In this document: in pieces, positions 23,408-35,137 of the stretch | Position numbering within the stretch: position 1 is the stretch's first letter | Layout of the letters: the number at the start of each line of letters is the position of its first letter | NCBI GenBank assembly: GCA_963971575.1 | Contig: OZ020612.1 | Location: forward strand, 66,523,869 to 66,587,868 | DNA from: Liopterus haemorrhoidalis | Lineage: Eukaryota; Arthropoda; Insecta; Coleoptera; Dytiscidae | Length of the DNA stretch: 64,000 nucleotides | Direction: 5' to 3' | The notes under the pieces: generated by a model | What the model saw: only the letters and a program-made list of their open reading frames with translations | What the model was told of the DNA's origin: nothing | Database searches by the model: none | Translations under genes and position numbers: made by a program

Positions 23408-24479
23408 AAATGAAATTTTTTTTTTAGGATTTCGTGGTTAAACACTAATTTGGCCACCCATGTGTCTGATGACATTGATTTGCAGAGTCCATGCTTCTCG
23501 CATTGGCAATTATATGTAGCGTGTTCGCGTTTCAGTTCTAGCAACAAACTTTACCTGCTAGTGGTAACACAAAAACATTATTAAAGAGGCTATCAGATGA
23601 GTAATCCTATTCAGTTTAATCCTGGCCTTTCACATGTTTATAGTATTGTCTTCTCTCCGGTCATCTATTGACGAGTAGGTATGTAGGTTGTTTGTATGTG
23701 TTAAAGTGAAGAAAACTTTAATAAAACGTCTTTAAAATCGCAACAGAAAATTAACTGCAATGTGAATTGTTGTGTATCAAATCGCCATTTTGTAAGCGAT
23801 AACAGCGCCTCTATAGGTAATGTCATTTCTCAATAATTAAAACATTCAGTTATTGAAATCAACTTGACAGTCGAACCGTCTCCTGGAACGGATTGTGTCC
23901 GAAGTTCGGCAATAGAGTGCTCTCTATTGCCTTGAATTCGTTCCATTTTATCGTAAAATCAAAATATCATTTTTCAATTATTTGAAGGATAAGAATAATT
24001 TCATATATAATTACAGCAAAAATATTAAATTTTTCAAGGTTTTTCGTTGAATTTTATAAATTCTTAAATTTAAGAAGGAAGTATATGAAGACATTTATAA
24101 AAATAGTTTATGGATGAATATGGTAAAATACTGCGCATTTTATTTTAATTATAAGTTAGATCACAAAGGTTCCTTGTATTAATTAAGTCACATCAGAACG
24201 TACATGACTGAATGTTAATTACTGGTACTGTTTAGTAAATTGCTCAACACAATACAAGCTTATTTTTATAGTGAGTCAAAAGAAATTCAGAAGACAGTTT
24301 TGGTATTTTTACCGACCGTCACATAAAGAAAAGGAGGTATTGTAATCATACCACTTTTGACTTATCAAGATTTTTACAGATAAGTACGAATTAGGCTTTT
24401 TGTAACACAAATCAACTGTTTTTAACTGTCATCTACAAGCGCCGAAAACAATCTTATTATCTTACAAATACAAGAGTAA
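23408..24479. other. Unassigned intron sequence
   Basis: 23760-23850 is the inverted relative of 18706-18790 (GAGAARTGACATTACC and GGCGCTGT strings), perhaps two ends of old elements. Otherwise nothing. Confidence 0.35.
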
Positions 24480-25039
24480 AGCCGCATTCAGACCCCTTTA
24501 AATTAACAAGTTATAGACTGTTCGTTGTGTCGCTCCGAGTTATGCTTTAATGCATTCTTTTAACGTTCCATGTACCGTTCACATCTGTTATAAATTAGTA
24601 CGTTACGAATAGCCCTCCATCTGTGAATTTTGAAACCAACTATTTAGCTTCGTAAAATATTTTATATGTATTATCGTTCTTATAATTCTGTTGTCTTAGA
24701 TTTTAACTACCTAATTACCTAAATTGATCATATTTACTGTGTTTGTAATTTTGAGCAAGATTTGTTAATGATGACATTATGTTAGGTTATGTAAAGGCAT
24801 TCGATAACTACGGTGTCACTGATAGAATACGATAGCCAATGTGTTTATATGTCTGTGTCATTAAAACATCTCACTAGCTATAAGTTTAGAAAATTATGCA
24901 CAATCCTCAACAAACAGCGTATTAAATTTGGAGGTCTGAACGGTTTCATGTCTTATCATATGACAAACTTGCTGGTGACAGTGAACAGTCCATAAGCTAC
25001 AGTGCATAAGCTATTGATTTAAGAGCTCTGAATGCGGCT
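24480..25039. mobile_element. MITE, 560 bp, TAA duplication
   Basis: Inverted ends AGCCGCATTCAGACCCCTTT and AGCCGCATTCAGAGCTCTTA, flanked by TAA at 24477-24479 and 25040-25042. This matches a PIF/Harbinger-type target. The 60-codon frame inside has no resemblance to anything. Confidence 0.8.
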
Positions 25040-25160
25040 TAACAGTTTATTGTCACTTTCGAGTGTTCCAGCTTTGCCGCATATGACGCTGCGATCTTAA
25101 AAAGTTTCCCCTATAGTTTTAACTAAAATATATGCGTAGGTAGGTACATAAAATCGTTAA

Positions 25161-25661
25161 CCCTTTACCGCATAGTGTGCCATATATGGCACATTCAGAT
25201 TTTTATTTTTTATTTTACTTTTAAAACTGAATCAGAACGTTACTTCATGAATGTTCACATATGCCAGATACCCAGCAATGGATCCTGCAGTATCTCAAGT
25301 AATGGGCTGCAATAGATTTGAGGATATCAAGCGGAATTTGCACTTCAACGATAACTCTGAATTTATTGAGAAAGGACAACTAGAAGATAAGACCTTTTCT
25401 TTCAAAAATTCGAGGGCGACTGCTTTTAATCCCTAATGAATCCCAAATAATACGGAATCATTTTCTTTTGTAACATAATGTAGAATCTTAATATGCCATG
25501 TATGGCACAAACCCTAAATTATTATTTTAATTATTATTTTTTCATAAAAATAATACCTAATTAATATTTTAAATATATTTTTTTAATTAATTTTTCTATC
25601 AATAAGAACCTAATGCTCATGAATTATTTCAGCCAAAAATAAAAATTCATGCAGTAAAGGG
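25161..25661 (+). mobile_element. piggyBac-like element, internally deleted, TTAA duplication
   Basis: TTAA flanks both sides (25157-25160, 25662-25665). The ends are CCCTTTACCGCAT and, inverted, CCCTTTACTGCAT. Subterminal inverted GCCATATATGGCAC and GCCATGTATGGCAC blocks are present. The interior 25251-25436 encodes ARYPAMDPAVSQVMGCNRFE then LHFNDNSEF, the typical 'RYP..S.VM..NRFE.IKR.LHFNDN' block of piggyBac transposases. The frame then ends. Only a slice of the transposase survives. Confidence 0.9.
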
Positions 25662-26559
25662 TTAAACTTAAAAATATTAAAATAGGGTTCATTTATGGTT
25701 TTACAAAGCAAAAAAAAATGTTTTGCTGTAATTTTATATGAAATAATTCTTATCCTTCATATAATAGAAATAATTTAATACTAAAAAAAAAGCCATTATA
25801 GCTAAATTTGGAAGCCTGAATGGGCCTTTATTGTGAGACCAAGCATTTATTGGGCAGCCCTGTGACCGTATGATCTTGACAAAGAACTTAAAGCTGTAAA
25901 AATTCTTTTATTACTTTGTAGTTGGAAAGTAATAAAACGAAACTTTCGATTGTAAAAATGTGCGTCAAAACTACCATAAAAGGTAAAATTTATTTCACTT
26001 ATTATCATCTCATTGAAATTATAATCTAACTCATAAATTTAAATTGCAACTTCTTTGATCAAAATCAATGTTGACGTCACAAAACTCATCTTAACCTTCA
26101 GAAACAATGTTCTAGTTTTCACGTCATTACTTGTTAGTTATGGCGTGCGGATTTCGGGCCGCGTCTCTGACGTCATTGGCTTTCAGCCATATTCGGTCAA
26201 AACCTCGAGTGACACACTGTGACCTTTAAATAGGGACACCTTTGATTCTTTCGCTTTATAGATTGAGGGATTGCGAATATTTGTCAATAAGAGCGTGGGG
26301 AATAACATTGACTTTATTTATTTTGCTAATTTTGGCTTTAGAAATTACAAAATGAAATTAATGGAAGTGTTGTAATCATTTTTCATTACCGAATACAGAA
26401 AATTAATATAAAATCATATTTTTTAGCCAAAAGAAAGCAGACAGTGTTTAAATTCGACAGACAGGCACAAGAGTGACTGTATAAGAATTTTAGAACCGTG
26501 AGTTGTAATCATCCGAATGTATTATATGCGAGTGAAATACAAATAGTAAAGTAGAAAAA
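25662..26559. other. Unassigned intron sequence
   Basis: Includes several TGACGT strings around 26070-26175 but no exon or element I can support. Confidence 0.35.
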
Positions 26560-27591
26560 TTGATGTGAAGTGTGAATTTTCACACATTTCTGGGTTTTGT
26601 AGGTATTTAGTAACTGAACGATGATTATTTGGGATACCAAAACAAATTTTATGTCAAAATATTTTTTTATGAATTTTAATTCGAATGCCTAATACCATTA
26701 TTTAAGTTTCTAAATATATGCAGTATTTTTTTTATACAGCAAAGTTCATTAAGATTTTGAAAATTGCACCTATGGCTTCCATTGGTTGCTTATATCATAA
26801 GTCCCGTCCTTTGATTTCGTCAAACATAGAATTAAATTATAATTTCAACAATTTCCACTGGTTATTAAATTTACGCTTTTAAAAATTAAATGCAACATTT
26901 ACCAAATATAACTAGAATTTTAACAAAATAATTTAAACAAAATAAAAATGCAAAAAAAAAACAAAAAATAAAATCAACAGGATTCGAACCCTAGTTTGCA
27001 AGTTTCTTATATTATTAAGCGTACGACAAATCCAACCACGCCACGAGAGCTACTGATTTGGTATGTTACACAACGTATTAAATAGTTAACATATTTTAGT
27101 TAAAAACACAAAAAATGCGTTATTTTCCGAAAACATAATCTGATCAATAATTCCTGTTATACTATTCCGGTTCACACCAATGTACATTACTTAGATTTTT
27201 TTCAGATTTTTAGTTTAAACCATCTGGGCTACAGGGTGTGGGACAAAAATTTTTTTGCACAATTTTGGCAAAAATCGCATCAAAATAATTTATTTTGCAA
27301 AAATAAAATTTTGATCGTTAATCCACGTACTAAGGGCTGTCATTTGATACCCTACTCAGAATTTAAAAAAATATTTTTTTTTTCGATGAGCACATATTTG
27401 TTTATATTTTTAGGGGGATATGTTTTTTAGATGTTTTAGTATTTTTCCTATGTGCGGGTCAAAGAGTTGTATAAGCATGCCAAATTTCAACTCTCTAGGT
27501 TTAGCCGTTTGGCTACAATTTTTACCGAACAGACAGACAGACGTCAAAATGACGGTATAAGGGTTTTTTGGTCATACCTACAAAACCCTAA
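26560..27591 (+). mobile_element. Helentron-like family, copy C
   Basis: Same structure as copy B. It has the clearest minus-strand tRNA-like promoter: A-box-like TGGCGTGGTTGG (27043-27032) and a perfect B box GGTTCGAATCC (26990-26980), followed on that strand by T-runs. The right end is ATACCTACAAAACCCTA. Confidence 0.88.
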
Positions 27592-28083
27592 AAACAGTAA
27601 ATTTAATTTAAAAACACAGAAATTCTGAGCTTCTGTTGTATAACTTTAGAACTGACATCATCAGGATGGCTTACCATCGGCCAATTGCAATCTACAACAA
27701 TTTTTGGGTGTAGTAAAGAACAGGACACTGGAAAGTTAGAAGATTTCTTCACACTTCACATGAACTTTTGGTGTTAATTTAATAATAAGAGAGATATTTC
27801 AACCTCTTCATACAAAAAATTAAAGAAAACATATGTATTTGTAGTCCCCGATTTTATTTACTGATACGGTCTTCTTTCATTCTTATCATGAGACAAAAAA
27901 AAACTCTGTACAACTAATAATTGTAATTTATAATGTTTTAAGAACTTTGATATCAAAAACATTTTTAGTATTTGTTTAAATTAGATATAGTGATAACGGC
28001 CTGTGTTTACTTAAGATAAAATTATCAAAGTTTGGGTTAGTCATTGTTTTGAACGATAAAACAAAATTCAAAAATAAATCTTA
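27592..28083. other. Unassigned intron sequence
   Basis: AT-rich, nothing recognised. Confidence 0.35.
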
Positions 28084-28684
28084 TATCCTTTTTACACTAG
28101 AACTTTAAGATCGGATGTTAAAGTGAATGTATCTTTAAACGCTAATGTGAAACCGTATGGCCTCGTCTAAATACAAGCGATGTTTAAGACAGAGATCTGC
28201 GTCTTAAACATCGTCCGCATTGCCAACTTAATTTCTTTATAAAAAAATTCTCCTTGAATTTGTGCTGTCAACATTCTATATTATCATAAACAAGAATACT
28301 GTATTATATCGACGTTATAAGAAGTTTATACTTGTTGTTATAATAAAATTATTTATTTTAATAATGTGTTTAATAAAATACAGAGCTACAATAATTGAGA
28401 TAAAATGTATCGACTTACATGTTAATACAGGTGTAATATATTCTTTATTGTAGTGTCTCTATTGTAGAATGAAATGAAATATCCATATTTGTTTATAATA
28501 ATTCAAAATGTGCGTCTGCGCAGACAGTTCAAAACTGGTAATTTTATGACGGCAACTTAAGGACAAAATTACTGTAGCTGATGACAGCACCAGAGATTTA
28601 AACATTAAGTGTGAAAGCATACCGATGTTAAACATCGGTGATCTTTAAGTTCACTCGTCTTAAAGTTCTAGTGTGAAAAGAGTA
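28084..28684. mobile_element. MITE family '601', copy 1, TTA duplication
   Basis: Inverted ends TATCCTTTTTACACTAGAAC and TACTCTTTTCACACTAGAAC, both continuing TTTAAGA. TTA is at 28081-28083 and 28685-28687. The inside has a 13-bp perfect stem, CGATGTTTAAGAC with its inverse, near 28168-28205. A near-identical copy is at 46912. Confidence 0.88.
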
Positions 28685-31284
28685 TTATTAAACAAATCGG
28701 GTTGTTTTCACTGCTGATTTTTGCTACGGACAATGATATAGTCCATAAAAAATTTGTTTTGAAGATCGAAATAAAATAATAATAGTTAGGGAACTCATAA
28801 AATTACAATAGAAGTGATATAAACTAGGCGTTTCAACCCATAGCCGTAGGGATTAGTTTTGCACATTACGCATCTTACTTAAAGGATTAACAAAAACAAG
28901 TATATATTATTTATAGTTAGTACTTAAACGTATGTATGCGCCACTGACCGTTGACTGTTTACAACGTGGTTGTAAACATGGACCCTAGTTCTTTTGTAGT
29001 TTAACAATGTGATTATAGTTATACGGGATAATTATTTTATGCAGATCTTCAAAAATAATATGGTATGTTCTATACTTTGAATTGTTCTGTATGGAACACT
29101 AGTGTATTCCGCAGTTCTAAGTCAAGGTTTGTCATTACCTCCCGAAACTAACTTTATATAAAAGTTCAGTATCAGAATCTTCTGACAAATGACATTTTCC
29201 TTTAGTAGCCACATCCACATTTTCGCATTCCACGTCAACGTCCACATTTTCGAACTCCAAATCACCTTGTACAGAATCACTACAGAAAATAGGAATTTCT
29301 TCAAAATCAAATGGTCGCCAAAGAGCCATGTTGTTAATGTATGCACTCTATGAAAATTAACCAACAAACAAGTATTATATATTATGTGTATAACACCTCT
29401 AACATTAAGAAACAATTGGATTATAAATTTGGAAAATATCCTTAATGGTTTTTAAGAAACTTTAGTTGAACTAGTGTTATATCTATTCAATTTAAATTTA
29501 AAATTCCCTTAATACCCCTTATATTTTGTTTACAGTCTTAGGATTACTGTCATAAATCCATTACCACATTACTAAGCTACTCAATAAGAGTGGCCATTTC
29601 ATTTTGGAAATACTATACCGCGAATAACAAACATCGTGTCAGAAACAGTAACTATTTCATCTGTGAACACGAGAAGGAATATTGCGCACGCGTGTGGTCT
29701 AATCTGCAAAAACTTCATCCGCGAATAAAGTCATTATTTAATAAAATTAATTATTTAAACCTTCAAAACACAATTTAATATTCAGTTTTTATTAAATAAG
29801 TATATGGTTTTTTAGTTCCGGACCAGAGGACCCCCTCCCAATGTGTTCGCGCCTGACTGTAATACTATATTTTCTTTGTGTAATTTAATTGTTTATAATC
29901 TACAATTCTGTGTGAATTCATATTATTTTTATTATAACTGTGTATAATCTTATTTTTTCGGGGACAAACCTATTTTGACATAACAATGTGAAAAAAACAC
30001 TTATGAATGAATAAAATTGGTGCCAGTAAGTCTGGCTAATTTTGTAAAATAACCTTATTTTTAAATTTAGTTTCTCATGGAAAAAGACCTTGGGAATTTG
30101 CTAAAATTTGAATTTTTATAAATGTCAAAACCTACGGTAGTCAAATATAATTAATTAATAATTCATTTTATTTATTATTCCTGAATATTTATGTAAAAAT
30201 TATCGTTGCAAGAGCTACCATTTTTATAATTTATATGTAGTGTTAACTTTTACATTTTTTTATATTTATTATAAATATATTTTTTTTATACAAGCAGAGC
30301 AGAGCCGCAGTAAGGGGGGGGGGCGGAGTACGAATAAACTATACTATCTGGCAGATAAGTTATTCGGTAGTCAAAGTAGCGAATGAGTAACAAATAAGTG
30401 CTGAATAAGTCAAAAAGTTAGAAATTAAATGATTTCTTGGAACAATAAATTGCAAAATGGACTTGAAAAAATATAATTTCTTTGAATTTTATTAATTCCA
30501 AACTAACAGTGCACCAGTCCACGGTGAGAAAAAATATGAAAAAAGTATATCGTGCAATATCCAGCTTATATCTGATTTCATTTGTATGCCTTGTACGGAA
30601 AATTAAATACACAAATTTCAACGAGTATTTTACGAAATTGCCCGCTCTCCACGAGTGGTTGCAGCCTGGGATGATATGTTAGTGAAACTGCTTGCTTCTG
30701 TGAGAAAAGTCTGAAGTAAACGGTGTCGAGAAGGATATTTTATATTAAACGTTAGCCGGTATCCACGCCTTACAATACAATGTTTAATAATTCTAATATT
30801 CGCTTCGAATTTGAGCAATAAGATTATAATTGGTATAATAGCAACTGCAGTATTACGCAACTTTAACGTTACAAGAGTAGATATGAAGAACGAACCACCT
30901 ACAAAAGATCAGTACTGTGTCAGTGACGTACCTGAAGAAACTGATTACTCAGAAAAAATTAAAATGAAAGAATACTCCGTGATTTAATTATCTTATTTTC
31001 AAATTTATTATAACTTATTTTGTATTTACATCAATCATAATAAAATTAAAAAATTAAATAAACGTAGAATAATTATTATTAATATATACTATCTATTTTT
31101 CATTCCCCCAATTTTATTACATGCTTACGACATTAATAATTGCTAAAATCTTGTATAACGCATACATTAATTTAATTTTTTTAATTACAATAACAAAAAA
31201 AAACGGCTCGACAGCTGTCAGTTTACCAACTTTTTTATTTATTTCCATAGAGAAACAAAAAAAATTCTTTCTCAATGCCTATTT
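28685..31284. other. Unassigned intron sequence
   Basis: 2.6 kb. One minus-strand open stretch (29329-29137) starts MALWRPFDFEEIPIFCSD, is strongly acidic, and ends at a possible donor AG|GTAATG; it could be an orphan first exon but I do not recognise it. There is a G-run at 30314-30324 and otherwise nothing. Confidence 0.35.
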
Positions 31285-31475
31285 CAGTTACACATTCAGT
31301 GTTACCAATCTGAGGATTCAATATGTCAGTCTCATTATCCGTCAGATAACTATCTGACAGATAAATTTGAATTGAAAGACGGGATGACATTTATCCAACA
31401 GATAAAGTATCAGATAACTTTATCTATCAGATAGTTACCCAGAAGTTTATCAGAAGATGGAAAGACCGGCCCTAA
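31285..31475. mobile_element. Partial copy of the 259-bp TAA MITE
   Basis: Shares GAAAGACGGGATGACATTTA and repeated TCTGACAGATAA strings with 7583-7841, and the right end GATGGAAAGACCGGCCCTAAA-like terminus. The left end is not clear. Confidence 0.6.
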
Positions 31476-31716
31476 AGCGACAATCCGTTAAGCGTGGTAC
31501 ATAAAAAATATCCTATCGTGGAAGTGACAATATTATAATCTCATGTACAAAATTTCATCAAAATCCGACCAGTAGTTTTTCCAGTTTTGCTCGGACAAAC
31601 AGACAGACAAAAATTCTACCACTAAACTTTTTACTACTAAATTTTTCTAAAAAGCTACCACAACCAAAATACTAAGAAAATTTGTAATGAACGAACAGAG
31701 CCTCAATCTTTATATA

Positions 31717-33026
31717 CAAGGTGTCTCAAAAGAAATTTTATATTTATTTAGCTTACTGCGTGAACGCAACGTATCCGAGGGGCGCGGGGGTTATGTCAAT
31801 CGGTAGCCTGGCTCTTGGGAATTCAATCGCTATGGAGCGTTTTTCGGGAGCAAACCGCGCGTTATGCGCGCGAGAGTTTTACAAAAACGGTGATTCGGCG
31901 ACTGTAGCGCGTAGAAAATTCTGCAGTATTCGAGGTTTTCGCCACTTAAATGATGCGCCAAGCATTCCTCTCATTCGACATTGGGTTAAAAAGTTTGAAG
32001 AGACTGGTACAACGCTGGATAAATCAAAATCCGGGCGACCTAGGTCATCAAGAACGGTAGAAAACGTGGAGAATGTTAATCAGTCTGTTCGTGACGACCT
32101 GAACCTTTCAATTCGGAAGCGCGCAAGTGCTTTAAATGTGCATAGATCATCATTACATCGCATTATGCACAAAGACCTAAAGCTGCACCCCTACAAAATT
32201 CAATTGGTGCAAGAATTAAAGCCCCAAGATGCCAGTCAGAGGCTTAATTTCGTAAATCAGGTGATTGAGCGATTTTCAACGTTTACCAACATTTTGTTTT
32301 CGGATGAAGCTCATTTTCATCTTAATGGCCACGTAAATAAGCAGAACTGCCGCTACTGGAGTGCAACGAATCCGAAACACAAACATCAGAAACCCCTACA
32401 TTCGCATAAAGTGACCGTATGGGCTGCGATGTCGGCGCGAGGAATTATCGGCCCTTACTTTTTTGAAGACGAAAGGGGGCGTGCAGTTACAGTGAATTCA
32501 GAGCGTTATGTGGAGATGTTAGACAACTTCTTGGTACCTGAACTGCAAAACTTTCCTGGCTATAACCAAAGAACATGTTTCCAACAGGACGGAGCAACTT
32601 CACACACGTCCAATATGTCTCTGCCACGTGTTCGTGAAATTTTCTCAGGCAAATTGATCTCCCGGAGAGGTGACATAAATTGGCCTCCACGCAGACCAGA
32701 TTTAACCCCTATGGACTTTTTCCTATGGGGTTATCTTAAATCTAAAGTTTACGCCAATAAACCGACTTCACTGGCGCATTTGAAAGAAAATATCCGTCAC
32801 GAAATGGCAGCCATCCCTGAGTCCACCTGCCGAGACGTCATAAGTAATTTTACTGTTCGATTAAATGAGTGCCAAGAACGCGAGGGTCTACATTTAGACG
32901 ATATTATTTTTAAGAAATAAATCCCCAAAAAGTGTATTTTAATAATTAATAAACATTTTTTCTATATACGGCTTACTTTTTTTTTAATCGATCCACTAAA
33001 TATAAAATTTCTTTTGAGACACCTTG
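31717..33026 (+). mobile_element. Complete DD41D mariner-superfamily transposon, 1310 bp
   Basis: Perfect 30-bp TIRs at 31717-31746 and 32997-33026, beginning CAAGGTGTCTCAAAAGAAAT. TA duplications at 31715-31716 and 33027-33028. It carries one uninterrupted transposase gene. Identical ends plus an intact frame indicate a young, possibly active copy. Confidence 0.96.
31832..32920 (+). CDS. Tc1/mariner-superfamily transposase, DD41D type, intact
   Basis: 362 codons from the ATG of MERFSGANRA; the frame is open further upstream into the TIR, but this Met matches the usual family start. N-terminal half: two helix-turn-helix regions with the SGRPRSS linker at residues 67-73. Catalytic triad: D158 (SDEAHFHLNG), D253 (QQDGATSHT) and D295 (TPMDFFLWG). 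Forty-one residues lie between the second and third, giving DD41D rather than DD34D. It cuts and pastes DNA between its TIRs at TA targets in the nucleus. The ending LDDIIFKK is typical of this insect group. No stops or frameshifts. The family is the one often labelled 'Tc3-like' in arthropod annotation; DD41D corresponds to the rosa-type branch as far as I recall. Confidence 0.95.
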   Translation: MERFSGANRALCAREFYKNGDSATVARRKFCSIRGFRHLNDAPSIPLIRHWVKKFEETGTTLDKSKSGRPRSSRTVENVENVNQSVRDDLNLSIRKRASALNVHRSSLHRIMHKDLKLHPYKIQLVQELKPQDASQRLNFVNQVIERFSTFTNILFSDEAHFHLNGHVNKQNCRYWSATNPKHKHQKPLHSHKVTVWAAMSARGIIGPYFFEDERGRAVTVNSERYVEMLDNFLVPELQNFPGYNQRTCFQQDGATSHTSNMSLPRVREIFSGKLISRRGDINWPPRRPDLTPMDFFLWGYLKSKVYANKPTSLAHLKENIRHEMAAIPESTCRDVISNFTVRLNECQEREGLHLDDIIFKK

Positions 33027-33028
33027 TA

Positions 33029-33918
33029 CATATAGAGAGATTTGTACACGGAAATATCGTTTGAACATTAAAAAATATAAAATTAATAACTACTGTTCTG
33101 TTACTGTCAATAAGTCAAAAACTTTTTCATGATATCCGGTGTCCGTTCGTTGTAACCGGTTTCTAATGCATCGGTAAAAACATATGAATTATCGCCGATG
33201 TGAAACTCTGTAAGGAATATATTTTTCATTCGTTTTTGATTATTTTATTTTAAGAGAAAGTGTAATAAGGAGTATATTTATGTTTTTATGATGACGTGCG
33301 TCCGTGGACATTATTATTTTTGTCATTTCCGGAGACGTGAATGTGAATTGTTAGAATGGACAAATTTTATGAAATGTGGGTTTATGATAATTATCTTAAT
33401 GGTCAATGCACTCTTATAGGTCATACATACAACCTTTTGACCCTTACAATAATTAAATACAGTGGAACCTCGAGATATGAGTTTAATTCGTTCGAGAATT
33501 GAGCTCGTATGGCGAATTTCTGGTATCTAGAAACAAACTTCCCCATTGATAATAATGGAAATCCAGTTAATTCGTTTCGCACCCCCAAAAATATCAACAT
33601 AAAAATCAATTTTCCTAATAAATAACACTGGTAAATAATATAACCGTAGTTTACCTTTATGAAGAGTCCTGACTGGCGATAGGGATGTGGGGAAGACGAA
33701 ACGGGTTACCAGGGGCGGACTGGCCCTAAAATTTTTATGTGGAAAAAATGTTACCAGCCCATTAATATAAAATCAGCTGTGGCCACCACAGGACCGAACG
33801 CCATCATAAAGTACTTGTATAAAGTACATTCCAGCAGCAGAGTAGAAATAACTTAGCCTAATATTTTCTAACAGAGATATTATTTATCATGACCATGGAA
33901 ACGTTACATGTAAGTATA
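33029..33918. other. Unassigned intron sequence
   Basis: CAGGGGCGGACTGGCCC at 33711 resembles a hAT terminus with no partner found. Nothing else. Confidence 0.35.
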
Positions 33919-33958
33919 AAAAATTGAGACAGCCCCCGCCCAGGCTGTCTCAATTTTT
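33919..33958. repeat. 16-bp perfect hairpin abutting a Helentron-like copy
   Basis: AAAAATTGAGACAGCC pairs with GGCTGTCTCAATTTTT around loop CCCGCCCA. Its right arm runs straight into the end of the next element. Not present beside the other copies. Confidence 0.85.
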
Positions 33959-34005
33959 AGGGTTTTGTAGGTATGACCAAAAAACCCTTATACCGTCATT
34001 TTGTC

Positions 34006-34047
<42 letters not shown>

Positions 34048-34893
34048 TCGGTAAAAATTGTAGGCAAACGGCTAAACCTAGAGAGTTGAAATTTGGCATG
34101 CTTATACAACTCTTTGACCCGCACATAGGAAAAATACTAAAACATCTAAAAAACATACCCCCCTAAAAATATAAACAAATATGTGCTTATCGAAAACAAA
34201 AATATTTTTTTTAAATTATGAGTAGGATATCAAATGAAAGCCCTTAGTACGTGGATTAACGATCAAATTTTTATTTTTGAAAAATAAATTCTTTTGATGC
34301 GATTTTTGCCAAAGTTGTGCAAAAAAAAATTTGTCCCACACCCTGTAGCCCAGATGGTTTAAACTAAAAATCTAAAAAAATTCTAAGTAATGTATATTGG
34401 TGTGAACCGAAATAGTACAACAGGAATTTTTGATCAGATTATATTTTCGGAAAATAACGCATTTTTAGTGGTTTTTGGTTCACAAAGTACAAAAGTTATA
34501 CCAATGTAAGACACTCACATACAAGGCGTACGATGGCGTTATTGGTTAGAGCACTGGTGTCGTAAGATAAAACTCGCTGGTAAACGAAGGGTTTCGAGTT
34601 CGAGTACTGAGTGAATTTTATTTTTTCTGTGTTTTTTTTTTTTGCATTTTTATTATGTTGAAATTATTTTGTCAAAATTCTAGTTATATTTTGACAAATG
34701 TTGTATTTAATTTTTAAGAGCGTAAATTTAATAATTATCTTATTATATGATTAACAGACGATAAATTATTTTAAAAATATCGTTCATTTTGCGTGATTAC
34801 TACAAAGTAAAATTTGTCCTACACACTCAGCATACCGCCTTCACTTATTATATACCTGCGAAACCCTGTGTGAATATTCACACTTCACATCAA
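33957..34893 (-). mobile_element. Helentron-like family, copy D
   Basis: On the plus strand it starts TAGGGTTTTGTAGGTATGAC with (TCTG)n and ends CACTTCACATCAA. The tRNA-like module is on the plus strand at about 34525-34610: D-arm-like TTGGTTAGAGCA within 34534-34553, TTCGAGTAC B box near 34596-34607, then T-runs at 34617-34643. It belongs to the subfamily with TACACACTCAGCATACCGCC. Confidence 0.88.
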
Positions 34894-35137
34894 TTTTTTA
34901 TACATGTGCAATTTTCAAAATCTTAATGAACCTTGGTATATAAAAAATAAAAAGGAAAAAATACTTCACATATTTAGGAAACCTAAATAATGGTATTAGC
35001 CATTCGAATTAAAATTAACAAATAAAATATTTTAACATAAAATTTATTTTGGCATCCCAAATAATCATCATTCACTTACTAAAACCTGCGAAACCCTGAA
35101 ATGTGTGAAAATTTACACTTCACATCAATTTTTTAAT
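34894..35137 (-). mobile_element. Truncated Helentron-like copy, joined to copy D
   Basis: Begins inside the family consensus (GCAATTTTCAAAATCTTAAT) and ends with the same terminal foldback (TTTACACTTCACATCAA). It belongs to the other subfamily (as copies B, C and F), so two subfamilies abut. Confidence 0.8.

Noticed and set aside
29137..29329. Acidic 64-codon minus frame as a real first exon
   Set aside because: A possible donor exists but there is no family match and no partner exon, so it is only mentioned in the region entry.
34525..34610. A functional tRNA gene
   Set aside because: D-arm and B-box match, but acceptor and anticodon stems do not pair convincingly and the sequence is part of a repeat family. 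I call it tRNA-like only.
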